Source of the DNA: Acidovorax sp.
Lineage (GTDB): Bacteria; Pseudomonadota; Gammaproteobacteria; Burkholderiales; Burkholderiaceae_C
Assembly: GCF_027492855.1 (NCBI RefSeq)
Contig: NZ_JAPUDY010000051.1
Coordinates: 1 to 64,000 of the forward strand
Direction: 5' to 3'
Length of the DNA stretch: 64,000 nucleotides
Positions 38,291-46,513 of the stretch are shown in pieces; within the stretch, counting starts at the first letter, position 1, and each line of letters begins with the position of its first letter. The position numbers were made by a program, and so were the translations under genes. The notes below the pieces were generated by a model. It had not been told where the DNA came from. It worked only from the letters and a program-made list of their open reading frames with translations, and searched no databases.

Positions 38291-39733
38291 ATGGCGGCCA
38301 TGCAACTGAACTTCATCGCCAACGCTTCTGTTCCGTCGGCCTCGGGCCGCACGATTGCCATGATCGACCCGTCCGACGGCCAGCCCTTCGACGAGATCCA
38401 GCGCAGCAACGCCGACGACATCGACGCTGCGGTGCATGCCGCACGCCAGTGCTACAAAGCGGTGTGGCAAAAGCTGGCGCCCGTGGAGCGTGGCCGGTTG
38501 CTGCAAAAGCTCTCGGCCAAGATCCTGGAGCATGCCGATGAGTTGACCGCGCTCGAACAGCGCGACTGCGGCAAACCCACCAAACAAGCGCGGGCCGATG
38601 CGATCGCGCTGGCGCGCTACTTCGAGTTCTATGCAGGCGCCTGCGACAAGTTCCACGGCGAGACGATTCCCTACCCCGACGGCTACAGCGTGCTCACCTG
38701 GCGCGAGCCCCACGGCGTGACGGGCCATGTGATCCCCTGGAACTACCCCATGCAGATCTTCGGCCGCAGCGTGGGCGGCGCCCTGGCAGCGGGCAATGTG
38801 TGTGTGGTCAAGCCGGCGGAAGACGCCTGCCTGTCTCTGATCCGCGTGGCGCAGCTCGCGGCCGAGGTGGGCTTCCCCTCGGGCGCGCTCAACATCGTCA
38901 CCGGCTACGGCCACGAGGTGGGCGACGCGCTGGCGCGCCACCCCGGCATCGACCACATCAGCTTCACCGGCAGCCCCAAGATCGGCACGCTGATCCAGCA
39001 GGTGGCCGCCGAGCGCCACTGCCCCGTGACACTGGAGCTGGGCGGCAAAAGCCCGCAGATCATTTTTGCCGATGCCGACCTCGATGCCGCCATCCCCGTG
39101 GTCATCAACGCCATCGTGCAGAACGCGGGCCAGACCTGCTCGGCCGGTTCGCGCGTGCTGATTGATTCGCTGATCTACGAGCCCCTGCTGGAGCGCCTGG
39201 GCAAGGCGTTTGAAAAGCTGCGCGTCGGCCCCGCCGCGATGGACCTGGACGTGGGCCCGCTGATCCGCCAGACGCAGCAGCAGCGCGTGTGGGACTTTCT
39301 GTCGGACGCCCAGGTGGCGGGCATCCCCATGGTGGCCCAGGGCGTGGTGGTGGATGAAGCTCCCGAGACCGGCTACTACCAGGCCCCCACCCTGCTGCGC
39401 GACGTGCCGGTGCGCCACCGGCTGGCGCAAGAAGAAGTGTTCGGCCCCGTGCTGTCGGCCATGGCCTTCCAGGACGAGGACCATGCCGTGGAGCTGGCCA
39501 ACGCCACCCAGTTCGGCCTGGTGGCAGGCATCTGGACGCGCGATGGCGCGCGCCAGTTCCGCATGGCCAAGCGGGTAGCCAGCGGGCAGGTGTTCATCAA
39601 CAACTACGGCGCTGCAGGCGGCGTGGAGCTGCCCTTTGGCGGCGTGAAATCGAGCGGCTACGGGCGTGAGAAGGGTTTTGAGGCGCTGTATGGCTTCACC
39701 ACCCTCAAGACGGTGGCCATCAAGTACGGTTGA
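38291..39733 (+). CDS. aldehyde dehydrogenase (NAD(P)+-dependent, betaine-aldehyde/gamma-aminobutyraldehyde-like)
   Basis: Oxidises an aldehyde to its acid. The 480-aa protein has all ALDH landmarks: VIPWNYPMQIFGRSVGGALA with the catalytic Asn (about 150), FTGSPKIGT (Rossmann turn), TLELGGKSPQIIF with the general-base Glu (about 250), and NAGQTCSAGSRVLI with the nucleophile Cys (about 285). EEVFGPVLS and NNYGAAGGVELPFGGVKSSGYGREKG (split across lines of the family) are in the C-terminus. It heads a three-gene run with DUF2889 and SDR genes. Substrate unknown. Confidence 0.92.
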   Translation: MAAMQLNFIANASVPSASGRTIAMIDPSDGQPFDEIQRSNADDIDAAVHAARQCYKAVWQKLAPVERGRLLQKLSAKILEHADELTALEQRDCGKPTKQARADAIALARYFEFYAGACDKFHGETIPYPDGYSVLTWREPHGVTGHVIPWNYPMQIFGRSVGGALAAGNVCVVKPAEDACLSLIRVAQLAAEVGFPSGALNIVTGYGHEVGDALARHPGIDHISFTGSPKIGTLIQQVAAERHCPVTLELGGKSPQIIFADADLDAAIPVVINAIVQNAGQTCSAGSRVLIDSLIYEPLLERLGKAFEKLRVGPAAMDLDVGPLIRQTQQQRVWDFLSDAQVAGIPMVAQGVVVDEAPETGYYQAPTLLRDVPVRHRLAQEEVFGPVLSAMAFQDEDHAVELANATQFGLVAGIWTRDGARQFRMAKRVASGQVFINNYGAAGGVELPFGGVKSSGYGREKGFEALYGFTTLKTVAIKYG

Positions 39734-39753
39734 GAAAGCGCCCCAAGGTGTCA

Positions 39754-39777
39754 CGCCCGCGCACGACAGCGCGGGCG
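39754..39777. other. G+C-rich hairpin downstream of the aldehyde dehydrogenase gene
   Basis: CGCCCGCGC (39754-39762) / GCGCGGGCG (39769-39777) with a 6-nt loop. There is no T run, so it could modulate readthrough or mRNA stability and is not a clear terminator. Confidence 0.5.
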
Positions 39778-39825
39778 CGCCACCGCTAACCTCTGCTTCT
39801 TCTGTACGACGCTTTTTCTTTTGCC

Positions 39826-40434
39826 ATGCCCCTGAGCCCACCTGCCCCCCGCACCCTGAAACATGTCCGCCGGGTGACCTACCAGGGCTTCGAGCGTGCC
39901 GACGGCCTGTGGGACATCGAAGGCGAGCTGCACGACAGCAAGGCCTATGACGCGCCCTCGTTCCGCGACGCCAAGGGCATGCGGCTGGCGGGCGAGCCCA
40001 TCCACCACATGCGGCTGCGCGTGACCGTGAACCACCAGCTCGTGGTGCAGGCCATCGAGGTCGCCATGGACGCCCATCCGCTCAAAGGTTGCCAAGAGGC
40101 CCAGCCCGCGCTGCAGCAGATGGTGGGCTGCAGCATGGCACGCGGCTGGCGCCAGGCCATCCAGAAGCACCTGGGCGGCGTGGCCAGTTGCACCCACCTG
40201 CGCGAGCTGCTGTTCAACCTGGCCACCGCCGCCTTCCAGTCGGTGCCCGCCGTGTTTGCAGCGGCCAACCCTGACGAGCCGCCCCGCCACCTGGGCCAGT
40301 GCACGGGGTGGGACTTCAACGGCAACGGCGTAAAGGAGTACTTTCCGCAGTTCCACCGCCGAGTGCCCCAGCCAAAGCCGCAGACCGTGGCCAGCACCAC
40401 AGAAAAACAGATCAAATCAGCCTCTAGCGCTTGA
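39826..40434 (+). CDS. DUF2889 domain protein
   Basis: A 202-aa protein of the DUF2889 family, unknown function, typical of Burkholderiales and other proteobacterial catabolic loci. Features are RRVTYQGFERADGLWDIEGE, MRLRVTVNHQLVVQAIEVAMD and GWRQAIQKHLGGVASCTHLRELLFNL (His and Cys residues clustered). The last residues IKSASSA and the TGA stop are encoded by palindromic repeat copy 11, so the C-terminus was shaped by the repeat. It lies between an ALDH and an SDR gene on the same strand. Confidence 0.82.
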   Translation: MPLSPPAPRTLKHVRRVTYQGFERADGLWDIEGELHDSKAYDAPSFRDAKGMRLAGEPIHHMRLRVTVNHQLVVQAIEVAMDAHPLKGCQEAQPALQQMVGCSMARGWRQAIQKHLGGVASCTHLRELLFNLATAAFQSVPAVFAAANPDEPPRHLGQCTGWDFNGNGVKEYFPQFHRRVPQPKPQTVASTTEKQIKSASSA

Positions 40435-40465
40435 TAAACAAGCGCAAGCAGCTATCAATTTTGAA
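40413..40465. repeat. Palindromic repeat copy 11, supplying a stop codon
   Basis: TCAGCCTCTAGCGCTTGATA, then AACAAGCGCAAGCAGCTATCAATTTTG. The TGA within its GCTTGA is the DUF2889 stop (40432-40434). Confidence 0.88.
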
Positions 40466-40483
40466 TATCCACAGGAGACACCC

Positions 40484-41245
40484 ATGCGCGTGCAGAACAA
40501 ATCCATCATCGTCACCGGCGCCGGTAACGGCATTGGCGAGGGCATCGCCAAGCGCCTGGCCGCCGAGGGCGGCAAGGTCATCGTGAATGACATCAACGAA
40601 GCCGGTGGCCAGCGTGTGGTGGCCGAGATCACCGCCGCTGGCGGCACGGCTGCGTTCTTCAAGGCCGACGTGACGAAGTCCGCCGAGGTCAAGGCCATGG
40701 TCGACGAGGCCGTGCGCCTGTATGGCCGCCTGGACGTGGTGGTGAACAACGCAGGCTGGACACACCGCAACCGCCCCATGCTCGAAGTGAGCGAGGAAGA
40801 GTTCGACAAGGTCTATGCCATCAACATGAAAAGCATCTACCTGTCGGCCATCCACGCCGTGCCAGAACTGCGCAAAACGGGTGGCGGCAGCATCATCAAC
40901 ATCGCCTCCACCGCCGGGCTGCGCCCGCGCCCAGGCCTTACCTGGTACAACGGCTCCAAGGGTGCGGTCATCATCACCAGCAAGTCGATGGCGGCCGAGC
41001 TGGGCCCCGACAACATCCGCGTGAACTGCATCAACCCCGTGTTCAACCCCGACACGGGCCTGGCCGCCGAGTTTGCGGGCGGCCCGGTGGACGAAGCCCG
41101 CCGCGCAAAGTTTTTGGCCACCATTCCGCTGGGCCGCTTCTCCACGGCGCTCGACGTGGCCAACGCCGCGCTCTACCTGGCCAGCGACGAAGGATCGTTC
41201 ATCAGCGGCGTGTGCATCGAGGTGGATGGCGGGCGCTGCGTGTAA
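40484..41245 (+). CDS. short-chain dehydrogenase/reductase (classical SDR)
   Basis: A 253-aa NAD(P)-dependent oxidoreductase. Motifs: TGAGNGIGEGIA (cofactor loop, residues 11-22), NDIN with Asp after beta-2 suggesting NAD(H), VVNNAG (about 87-92), the catalytic Ser in NIASTAG (about 142) and YNGSK (Tyr/Lys about 155-159), then RVNCINPVFNPDTGL. Ribosome site AGGAGA lies 8 nt before ATG. With the ALDH upstream it suggests a two-step alcohol to aldehyde to acid oxidation, but the substrate is not identifiable. Confidence 0.93.
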   Translation: MRVQNKSIIVTGAGNGIGEGIAKRLAAEGGKVIVNDINEAGGQRVVAEITAAGGTAAFFKADVTKSAEVKAMVDEAVRLYGRLDVVVNNAGWTHRNRPMLEVSEEEFDKVYAINMKSIYLSAIHAVPELRKTGGGSIINIASTAGLRPRPGLTWYNGSKGAVIITSKSMAAELGPDNIRVNCINPVFNPDTGLAAEFAGGPVDEARRAKFLATIPLGRFSTALDVANAALYLASDEGSFISGVCIEVDGGRCV

Positions 41246-41252
41246 GCCACCG

Positions 41253-42101
41253 CTAGCCCAGCACCTCGCGCAGGGCCGCCTCATACCGGCCGGTGAGCTG
41301 GTCCATCACTGCCAACAAGCGCTCGCTGGTGGTCGCCACCGCATTGAGCCCGGCATCATCGGCGGGGCGGCGCAGGGCCGACTCAAAAAACAGCCACTGC
41401 GAATCGGCCAGTTCCAGCTCGTTGCGGATCGCTGCCGTGGACACGGGTGCCGCTTTCAGCGCCTTCAGGGCCTGGCGGAAGTCCACCGCATCGGTCGCCA
41501 GTTGCGCCTGCATCACCTTGGACTCGACCTTGGCCGCTCTCAGAAAATAGTTTTTGGCCAGGCGCTGCGACAGCATGCGCTGGCGCCCCGCCAGGTTCAC
41601 CAGGCGCGCGCTAGGCCCCTGCGCCATCCGCTCGATCGACTCAGTCACGGTTTGGGCGATGAGCAGCGTTCGATCGGCCTGCTCGGACGCCGCCACCACC
41701 AGCGACGTCTCGGTCGCGGGTTGGGCCGTCATCTTGTTGAGCAGGGCGAACTGCTTGTGCACTTCTTCCAGCTGGCGCCCCACGTCGGCAGGCCAGCGCC
41801 CTGACGGCATTCCCCGCGCCAGTTCCCCCGCGCCCGACTGCTCCATCTTGCGCGCCAGCGCCATCACATCCAACGCCGCGCCAGGCAACACCTGCAGATA
41901 CTGCTGGCAATAGGCCTTGGCCATGCGCTGTGACAGCGCGCGGAACCAGCCCGCATGGTTGATGGCCCCCGACAGCCCCACCTGCGCCTGGGCGCCGTTG
42001 GCCCAGGCGGGCAGCAAAATACCGGCTGCCACCCACTGCACGGCCACGCGGCGTCGGCACGGTGCTGCCGGGGGTGAGAATTCGCGCATCAACGTCGACA
42101 T
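41253..42101 (-). CDS. exported protein with two PilJ-type (type IV pili MCP N-terminal) domains
   Basis: A 282-aa protein without MCP signalling, HAMP or kinase domains. The N-terminus [20 protein letters not shown] followed by NGAQA is a signal peptide, possibly Tat-type. Two PilJ modules follow: [21 protein letters not shown]-like (start about 47, written here in part) and [19 protein letters not shown] (about 165). This repeat (N-x-A-G-x-R-x-L-S-Q-R) is typical of nitrate-binding PilJ/NarX-like sensors. It diverges from moaA with an FNR-type box between, suggesting a link to nitrate or molybdoenzyme respiration. Confidence 0.85.
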   Translation of the reverse strand: MSTLMREFSPPAAPCRRRVAVQWVAAGILLPAWANGAQAQVGLSGAINHAGWFRALSQRMAKAYCQQYLQVLPGAALDVMALARKMEQSGAGELARGMPSGRWPADVGRQLEEVHKQFALLNKMTAQPATETSLVVAASEQADRTLLIAQTVTESIERMAQGPSARLVNLAGRQRMLSQRLAKNYFLRAAKVESKVMQAQLATDAVDFRQALKALKAAPVSTAAIRNELELADSQWLFFESALRRPADDAGLNAVATTSERLLAVMDQLTGRYEAALREVLG

Positions 42102-42203
42102 GGGTATTTCCGATCCACAAATATTCACATTGTTGCGACGCAGCATTTCATGGCCCTGCGCCATGTCAAAGAACGGCCACGCACACCGCCGTCCAGCGAA
42201 TAC

Positions 42204-42217
42204 TTGACCGCGATCAA
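42204..42217 (+). promoter_or_regulatory. FNR/ANR-type binding site upstream of moaA
   Basis: TTGACCGCGATCAA matches the FNR consensus TTGAT-N4-ATCAA at 9 of 10 defined positions. It lies 56 bp before the moaA start codon and 102 bp from the start of the divergent PilJ-domain gene, so it could control either. The regulator is not in the window (the Crp/Fnr gene at 37.5 kb lacks a visible iron-sulfur Cys cluster). Confidence 0.6.
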
Positions 42218-42272
42218 CTCCCCCACCAGGGGCTTGGCCCCTTTGAAAGGGCCCATGCGGCAAAATCACGCC

Positions 42273-43409
42273 ATGGCCGAACGTGTGATTCCTCTGGTGG
42301 ACCAACGCATCGCCGCTCTGGCGGCGCGGGTGCCCACGCACCCCGTGGCCCCCACGGGCCTGCTCTCCGACACCCTGGGCCGCCCGCTGCGCGACCTGCG
42401 CATCAGCGTGACGGACCGCTGCAACTTCCGCTGCAACTACTGCATGCCCAAGGAGGTGTTCGACAAGGACTACCCCTACCTGCCACACGGCGCGCTCTTG
42501 AGCTTTGAAGAGATCACGCGCCTGGCGCGGCTGTTTCTGGCCCACGGTGTGCGCAAAATCCGCCTCACGGGCGGCGAGCCCCTGCTGCGCAAGAACCTTG
42601 AAGAGCTGGTGGCGCAACTGGCCCAGCTGCGCACCGTGGATGGCCACGCGCCCGACCTCACCCTCACCACCAACGGCTCGCTGCTTGCGCGCAAGGCCCG
42701 GGCCCTGAAAGAAGCGGGCCTGAACCGCGTGACCGTGAGCCTCGACGGCCTGGACGACGCGGTGTTCCGCCGCATGAACGATGTGGATTTTCCGGTGGCC
42801 GACGTGTTGACGGGCATCGAAGCCGCGCATGTGGCGGGCCTGTCGCAGATCAAGGTGAACATGGTGGTCAAACGCGGCACCAACGACCACGAAATCCTGC
42901 CCATGGCGCGCCACTTTCGCGGCACGGGCACCACGCTGCGCTTCATCGAATACATGGACGTGGGCGCCACCAACGGCTGGCGCATGGACGAAGTGCTGCC
43001 CTCGGCCGAACTGATCGAGCACCTGCGCGCCAAGCTGCCCCTGGTGCAGCTGGACCCAAGCAGCCCCGGCGAAACCGCCGAGCGCTGGGGCTATGCCAAC
43101 GCAGCGGGCCAGCACGATCCGCGCCTGGGCGAAGTGGGCGTGATCAGCAGCGTGACCCAGGCCTTCTGCCACGACTGCAACCGCGCCCGCCTGTCCACCG
43201 AAGGCAAACTCTACCTGTGCCTGTTTGCCACCCAGGGCTACGACCTGCGCACCCTGTTGCGCGGCGGCGCCAGCGACGAAGCCATCGCATCGGCCATCGC
43301 CCCCATCTGGCAGCAACGCAACGACCGCTACTCCGAGCTGCGCAGCAGCCTGCCGGCAGACACTGGCGGTGGCGCACGCCGGGTAGAGATGAGCTACATC
43401 GGCGGATAA
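42273..43409 (+). CDS. moaA: GTP 3',8-cyclase (molybdenum cofactor biosynthesis)
   Basis: Radical SAM enzyme that starts molybdopterin synthesis by cyclising GTP. The 378-aa protein has the radical SAM cluster C-NFR-C-NY-C in [17 protein letters not shown] (about 47-63), the SAM motif LTGGEPLLR, and the C-terminal 4Fe-4S cluster [18 protein letters not shown] (C-x2-C-x13-C). The conserved Gly-Gly tail (EMSYIGG) is present. ATG 42273 is chosen over 42255; a longer open frame has no conserved residues. It leads moaA-mobA-GNAT-moeA. Confidence 0.96.
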   Translation: MAERVIPLVDQRIAALAARVPTHPVAPTGLLSDTLGRPLRDLRISVTDRCNFRCNYCMPKEVFDKDYPYLPHGALLSFEEITRLARLFLAHGVRKIRLTGGEPLLRKNLEELVAQLAQLRTVDGHAPDLTLTTNGSLLARKARALKEAGLNRVTVSLDGLDDAVFRRMNDVDFPVADVLTGIEAAHVAGLSQIKVNMVVKRGTNDHEILPMARHFRGTGTTLRFIEYMDVGATNGWRMDEVLPSAELIEHLRAKLPLVQLDPSSPGETAERWGYANAAGQHDPRLGEVGVISSVTQAFCHDCNRARLSTEGKLYLCLFATQGYDLRTLLRGGASDEAIASAIAPIWQQRNDRYSELRSSLPADTGGGARRVEMSYIGG

Positions 43410-43426
43410 CGACTGAACCATAACGA

Positions 43427-44059
43427 ATGATTGACACCCAAGACATCACCGGCCTCGTTCTCGCCGGGGGCCGAGGCTCCCGCATGGGCGGGGTCGACAA
43501 AGGCCTGCAGAACTTTCGCGGCCTGCCGCTGGCGCTGCACACGCTGATGCGGCTGCAGATGCAGACTGGCGCCACCATGGTCAACGCTAACCGCAACCTG
43601 GCCGCCTATGAGGCCTTTGGCACGCCGGTATGGCCTGATGTGCTGGCCGACTACGCGGGGCCGCTGGCGGGCTTTCTGACCGGGCTGGAGCGCTGCGAAA
43701 CACCTTGGCTGCTGACGGTGCCCTGCGACACCCCCCTCTTCCCGCTGGACCTGGCCGCGCGCCTGGCGGCAGCAGCCGACGCGCAAGGCGCCGACATCGC
43801 CATGGCGGCTGCACCTGAGGACGACGGCCAAGGCCGCATCCAGGTGCGCCCCCAGCCCGTGTTCTGCCTGCTGCGTGTAGACCTGCTTGAAAGCCTGGTC
43901 GCCTTCACCCAGGCCGGTGGCCGCAAGATCGACGCGTGGACGGGCCAGCACCAGTGCGCCATCGTGCCGTTCGACCAGCCGGGCGACGACCGAGAGGCGT
44001 TCTTCAACGCCAACACCCTGGCCGAGCTGCACGCGCTGGAAGGCACGGCAAGCCGCTGA
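43427..44059 (+). CDS. mobA: molybdenum cofactor guanylyltransferase
   Basis: Transfers GMP from GTP to molybdopterin to make the bis-MGD cofactor of DMSO-reductase-family enzymes such as nitrate reductases. The 210-aa protein has the nucleotidyltransferase signature [18 protein letters not shown] (residues 10-27), then [20 protein letters not shown] (about 68-87) and [10 protein letters not shown] with the metal-binding Asp. It is 17 bp after moaA on the same strand. Confidence 0.94.
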   Translation: MIDTQDITGLVLAGGRGSRMGGVDKGLQNFRGLPLALHTLMRLQMQTGATMVNANRNLAAYEAFGTPVWPDVLADYAGPLAGFLTGLERCETPWLLTVPCDTPLFPLDLAARLAAAADAQGADIAMAAAPEDDGQGRIQVRPQPVFCLLRVDLLESLVAFTQAGGRKIDAWTGQHQCAIVPFDQPGDDREAFFNANTLAELHALEGTASR

Positions 44060-44081
44060 CTCCCTCCAGGCAGGCCGCCCC

Positions 44082-44675
44082 ATGCCCATCCCCCACAGCG
44101 CAGGCGCTGCGGCAACAGCGCCGGTTCGCGGCACGGTGCGCATCCGCCCCCTGGTGGCCGCTGATGCCGCAGCCTACAAGGCCTTGCGCGACGAAGCTCT
44201 GCGCACCGCGCCGGATGCGTTCACGTCGGACTACGCCTCATCGGTAGGCCGCCCCGCCAAGGAATACGCGGTGCGCTTTGGCTCGCTGGCGTCGGGCGTG
44301 TTCTTTCTGGGCGCGTTCGATGCGGCGGGCCACCTGCTGGGCTGCGTGGGCTGCGAGCGCGAACCGCGCGCCAAGCAGCGCCACTGCGCCACGGTGGTGA
44401 GCATGATGGTGGCACCCGCCGCGCAGCGCCACGGCATCGGCCGGCAGCTCGTGGCCGCCTGCGTGTTGGCCGCACGGCATGTGCCGGGGCTCACGCAGCT
44501 GATGCTCACGGTCACCGCATCCAACCCCCATGTGGTGCGGCTGTACGAGCAGGCCGGTTTTCGCGCCTGGGGCCTGCTGCCGCGCGCCATCGTGGTAGAC
44601 GGCGTGGGCTACGACAAGCTGCACATGCTGCTTTTGCTAACCTCCAACCCTGCTCCCGCCTGCCGCTCCCAATGA
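44082..44675 (+). CDS. GNAT family N-acetyltransferase
   Basis: A 197-aa acetyltransferase. The acetyl-CoA loop is VAPAAQRHGIGRQLV (R-x2-G-x-G/A, about residue 113-127) preceded by the beta-4 VVSMM, and the C-terminal NPHVVRLYEQAGFRAWG (about 148-164) is the usual end of the fold. The first 20 residues are a variable Ala-rich lead. It lies 22 bp after mobA, inside the Moco cluster, but nothing links it to molybdopterin; substrate unknown. Confidence 0.87.
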   Translation: MPIPHSAGAAATAPVRGTVRIRPLVAADAAAYKALRDEALRTAPDAFTSDYASSVGRPAKEYAVRFGSLASGVFFLGAFDAAGHLLGCVGCEREPRAKQRHCATVVSMMVAPAAQRHGIGRQLVAACVLAARHVPGLTQLMLTVTASNPHVVRLYEQAGFRAWGLLPRAIVVDGVGYDKLHMLLLLTSNPAPACRSQ

Positions 44676-44696
44676 TGGCCGCGCAGACAAACTCAT

Positions 44697-44774
44697 GGCT
44701 TACGCAAAACAGGCTCAAACATGCCGCCTGCCATAGGGCACAGACCGTTGTCGCACCCTTATTTGCGTAAGTCC
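44697..44774. repeat. Short inverted-repeat element (MITE-like remnant)
   Basis: GGCTTACGCAAA (44697-44708) is repeated inverted as TTTGCGTAAGTCC (44762-44774), enclosing about 53 bp with no reading frame. Ends of the form GG(A/C)TTACGCA are common on insertion-sequence derivatives. CTCA occurs just outside both ends and could be a short target duplication. No transposase is present. Confidence 0.5.
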
Positions 44775-44799
44775 TCAAACTGATGAATTGCCCTTTTTC

Positions 44800-46155
44800 A
44801 TGAAGACCATTGCCCAGATCGCCGCTGAACTGCAGGGCTACGACCCCCAGGCCTTGAAGGCCTCTGACGTCAACACGTTTCTGGACCGCCTGGTCGAGCC
44901 CGTCACCGCCACCGAAGAACTACCCCTGTTCAACGCCCTGGGCCGCGTGCTGGCCCGCGACGTGGTCTCGCCCATCAGCGTGCCGCCACACGACAACTCG
45001 GCCATGGACGGCTATGCGTTTGCGGGCGCACAGTTGGTCAAAGGCCAGCCCCTCACGCTGCGCGTGGTGGGCACGGCACTGGCGGGCAAAGCCTGGGTGG
45101 GCAGCGTGGCGGCGGGCGAGTGCGTGAAGATCATGACCGGCGCCATCATGCCCACGGGGCTCGATACCGTGGTGCCGCAAGAGTTCACCACCTCGGATGG
45201 CAACCAGCACATCACCATCGCCGCCGACGTACTGCAAACGGGCGACAACCGCCGCTTCAAGGGCGAAGACCTCATGGAAGGCCGCGTGGCACTGGCACGT
45301 GGCGAGCCGCTCACCCCCGCCGCGCTGGGCCTGGTGGCCAGCCTGGGCCTGCCCACGGTGACGGTGGTGCGCCGCCTGCGCGTGGCGTATTTCTCCACCG
45401 GCGACGAGATCCTGAGCCTGGGCGAGCCCCCGCGTGAAGGCGCCGTGTACGACAGCAACCGCTACACCGTGTTCGGCCTGCTCACGCGCCTGGGCGTGGA
45501 GGTGATCGACCTGGGCGTGGTGCGCGACGAACCCGCGCTGCTCGAAGCCGCCTTCCGCCAGGCCGCAGGGCAGGCCGACGCCATCATCACCAGCGGCGGC
45601 GTGAGCGTGGGCGAGGCCGACCACACCCGCACCATGATGAAGAAGCTGGGCGACGTGGCCTTCTGGCGCATCGCCATGCGCCCCGGCCGCCCCATGGCCG
45701 TGGGGCGCATCGCAGCCACAGAGTTTCAAGAAAAAACAGGCTCTGGCGCTTATTCATCAAGCGCCAGCAGCTATCAAAATAATAGCAATCCATCTCCCGC
45801 TGGCGCAGTGCTGTTCGGCCTGCCCGGCAACCCCGTGGCCGTGATGGTGACCTTTCTCGCCTTTGTGCGCCCCGCCCTGCTGCGCATGATGGGCTGCACC
45901 CACGCCGCGCCGCCCCTGGTGCGCGCCATCAGCACCGAAGCCCTGCGCAAAAAACCTGGCCGCACCGAATACCAGCGCGGCACCGTCACCACCGCGCCCG
46001 ACGGCAGCCTGCAGGTGCGCACCACCGGCAACCAGGGCTCGGGCGTGCTCAGCTCCATGGTGCAGGCCAACGGGCTCATCGTGCTGCACCATGCCCAGGG
46101 CAATGTGGCCGTGGGCGATGCTGTCGATGTCATGGTGTTCAACGGCGCAATTTGA
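44800..46155 (+). CDS. moeA: molybdopterin molybdenumtransferase
   Basis: Inserts molybdenum into adenylylated molybdopterin. The 451-aa protein has the MoeA/gephyrin layout: domain with PLFNALGRVLARDV, then PPHDNSAMDGYAFAG, the IMTGA/MPTGLDTVVPQE segment, the MPT-binding core FSTGDEILSLGEP, ITSGGVSVGEADHT (about 265-278), and LFGLPGNPVAVMVTF (about 338). Residues about 310-330 (GSGAYSSSASSYQNNSN) are encoded by a palindromic repeat in a loop that is short in E. coli MoeA (411 aa). ATG 44800 is preferred to a TTG at 44788. Confidence 0.95.
   Translation: MKTIAQIAAELQGYDPQALKASDVNTFLDRLVEPVTATEELPLFNALGRVLARDVVSPISVPPHDNSAMDGYAFAGAQLVKGQPLTLRVVGTALAGKAWVGSVAAGECVKIMTGAIMPTGLDTVVPQEFTTSDGNQHITIAADVLQTGDNRRFKGEDLMEGRVALARGEPLTPAALGLVASLGLPTVTVVRRLRVAYFSTGDEILSLGEPPREGAVYDSNRYTVFGLLTRLGVEVIDLGVVRDEPALLEAAFRQAAGQADAIITSGGVSVGEADHTRTMMKKLGDVAFWRIAMRPGRPMAVGRIAATEFQEKTGSGAYSSSASSYQNNSNPSPAGAVLFGLPGNPVAVMVTFLAFVRPALLRMMGCTHAAPPLVRAISTEALRKKPGRTEYQRGTVTTAPDGSLQVRTTGNQGSGVLSSMVQANGLIVLHHAQGNVAVGDAVDVMVFNGAI
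45729..45788. repeat. Palindromic repeat copy 12, in frame inside moeA
   Basis: GGCTCTGGCGCTTATTCATC, then AAGCGCCAGCAGCTATCAAAATAATAG, read in frame as Gly/Ser/Ala/Asn-rich residues between the PMAVGRI strand and the LFGLPGNPV motif. Confidence 0.88.
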
Positions 46156-46168
46156 GGACTTTTCTAAG

Positions 46169-46501
46169 ATGCCCTACACCGCCCAACACCTCGCAACCCC
46201 GCCCACCCGTACCGAAGTGGACAGCCTGCCCGGCGCCACGGTGCTGGAGTTCGGCACCCCCTGGTGCCCCCACTGCCAGCGCGCCCAGCCGCTGATCGAA
46301 CAGGCCCTGTTGGGCCGCGCCGACGTGGCCCATGTCAAAGTCGAGGACGGCCCCGGCCAGCGCCTGGGGCGCAGCTTTGGCGTGAAGCTCTGGCCCACCC
46401 TGGTGTTTCTGCAGGGCGGCCAGGAGGTGGCGCGGCTGGTGCGGCCCCAGCAGGCGCAGGATGTGGTGGATGCCGTGCAGGGCATCGCTCCGGCAACATA
46501 A
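46169..46501 (+). CDS. thioredoxin family protein
   Basis: A 110-aa cytoplasmic thioredoxin-fold protein. The redox centre WCPHC is at about residues 36-40 in LEFGTPWCPHCQRAQPLIEQ, and the cis-Pro is in FGVKLWPTLVFLQGG. Lacking a signal peptide, it acts in the cytoplasm. It lies 13 bp after moeA, so is likely cotranscribed with the Moco genes; the client is unknown. Confidence 0.9.
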   Translation: MPYTAQHLATPPTRTEVDSLPGATVLEFGTPWCPHCQRAQPLIEQALLGRADVAHVKVEDGPGQRLGRSFGVKLWPTLVFLQGGQEVARLVRPQQAQDVVDAVQGIAPAT

Positions 46502-46513
46502 GCCCTGGCACCC

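Noticed and set aside
44512-44778. An 88-codon minus-strand open frame across the inverted-repeat element
   Set aside because: Overlaps the 3' half of the GNAT gene antisense and has no ribosome site or recognisable domain.
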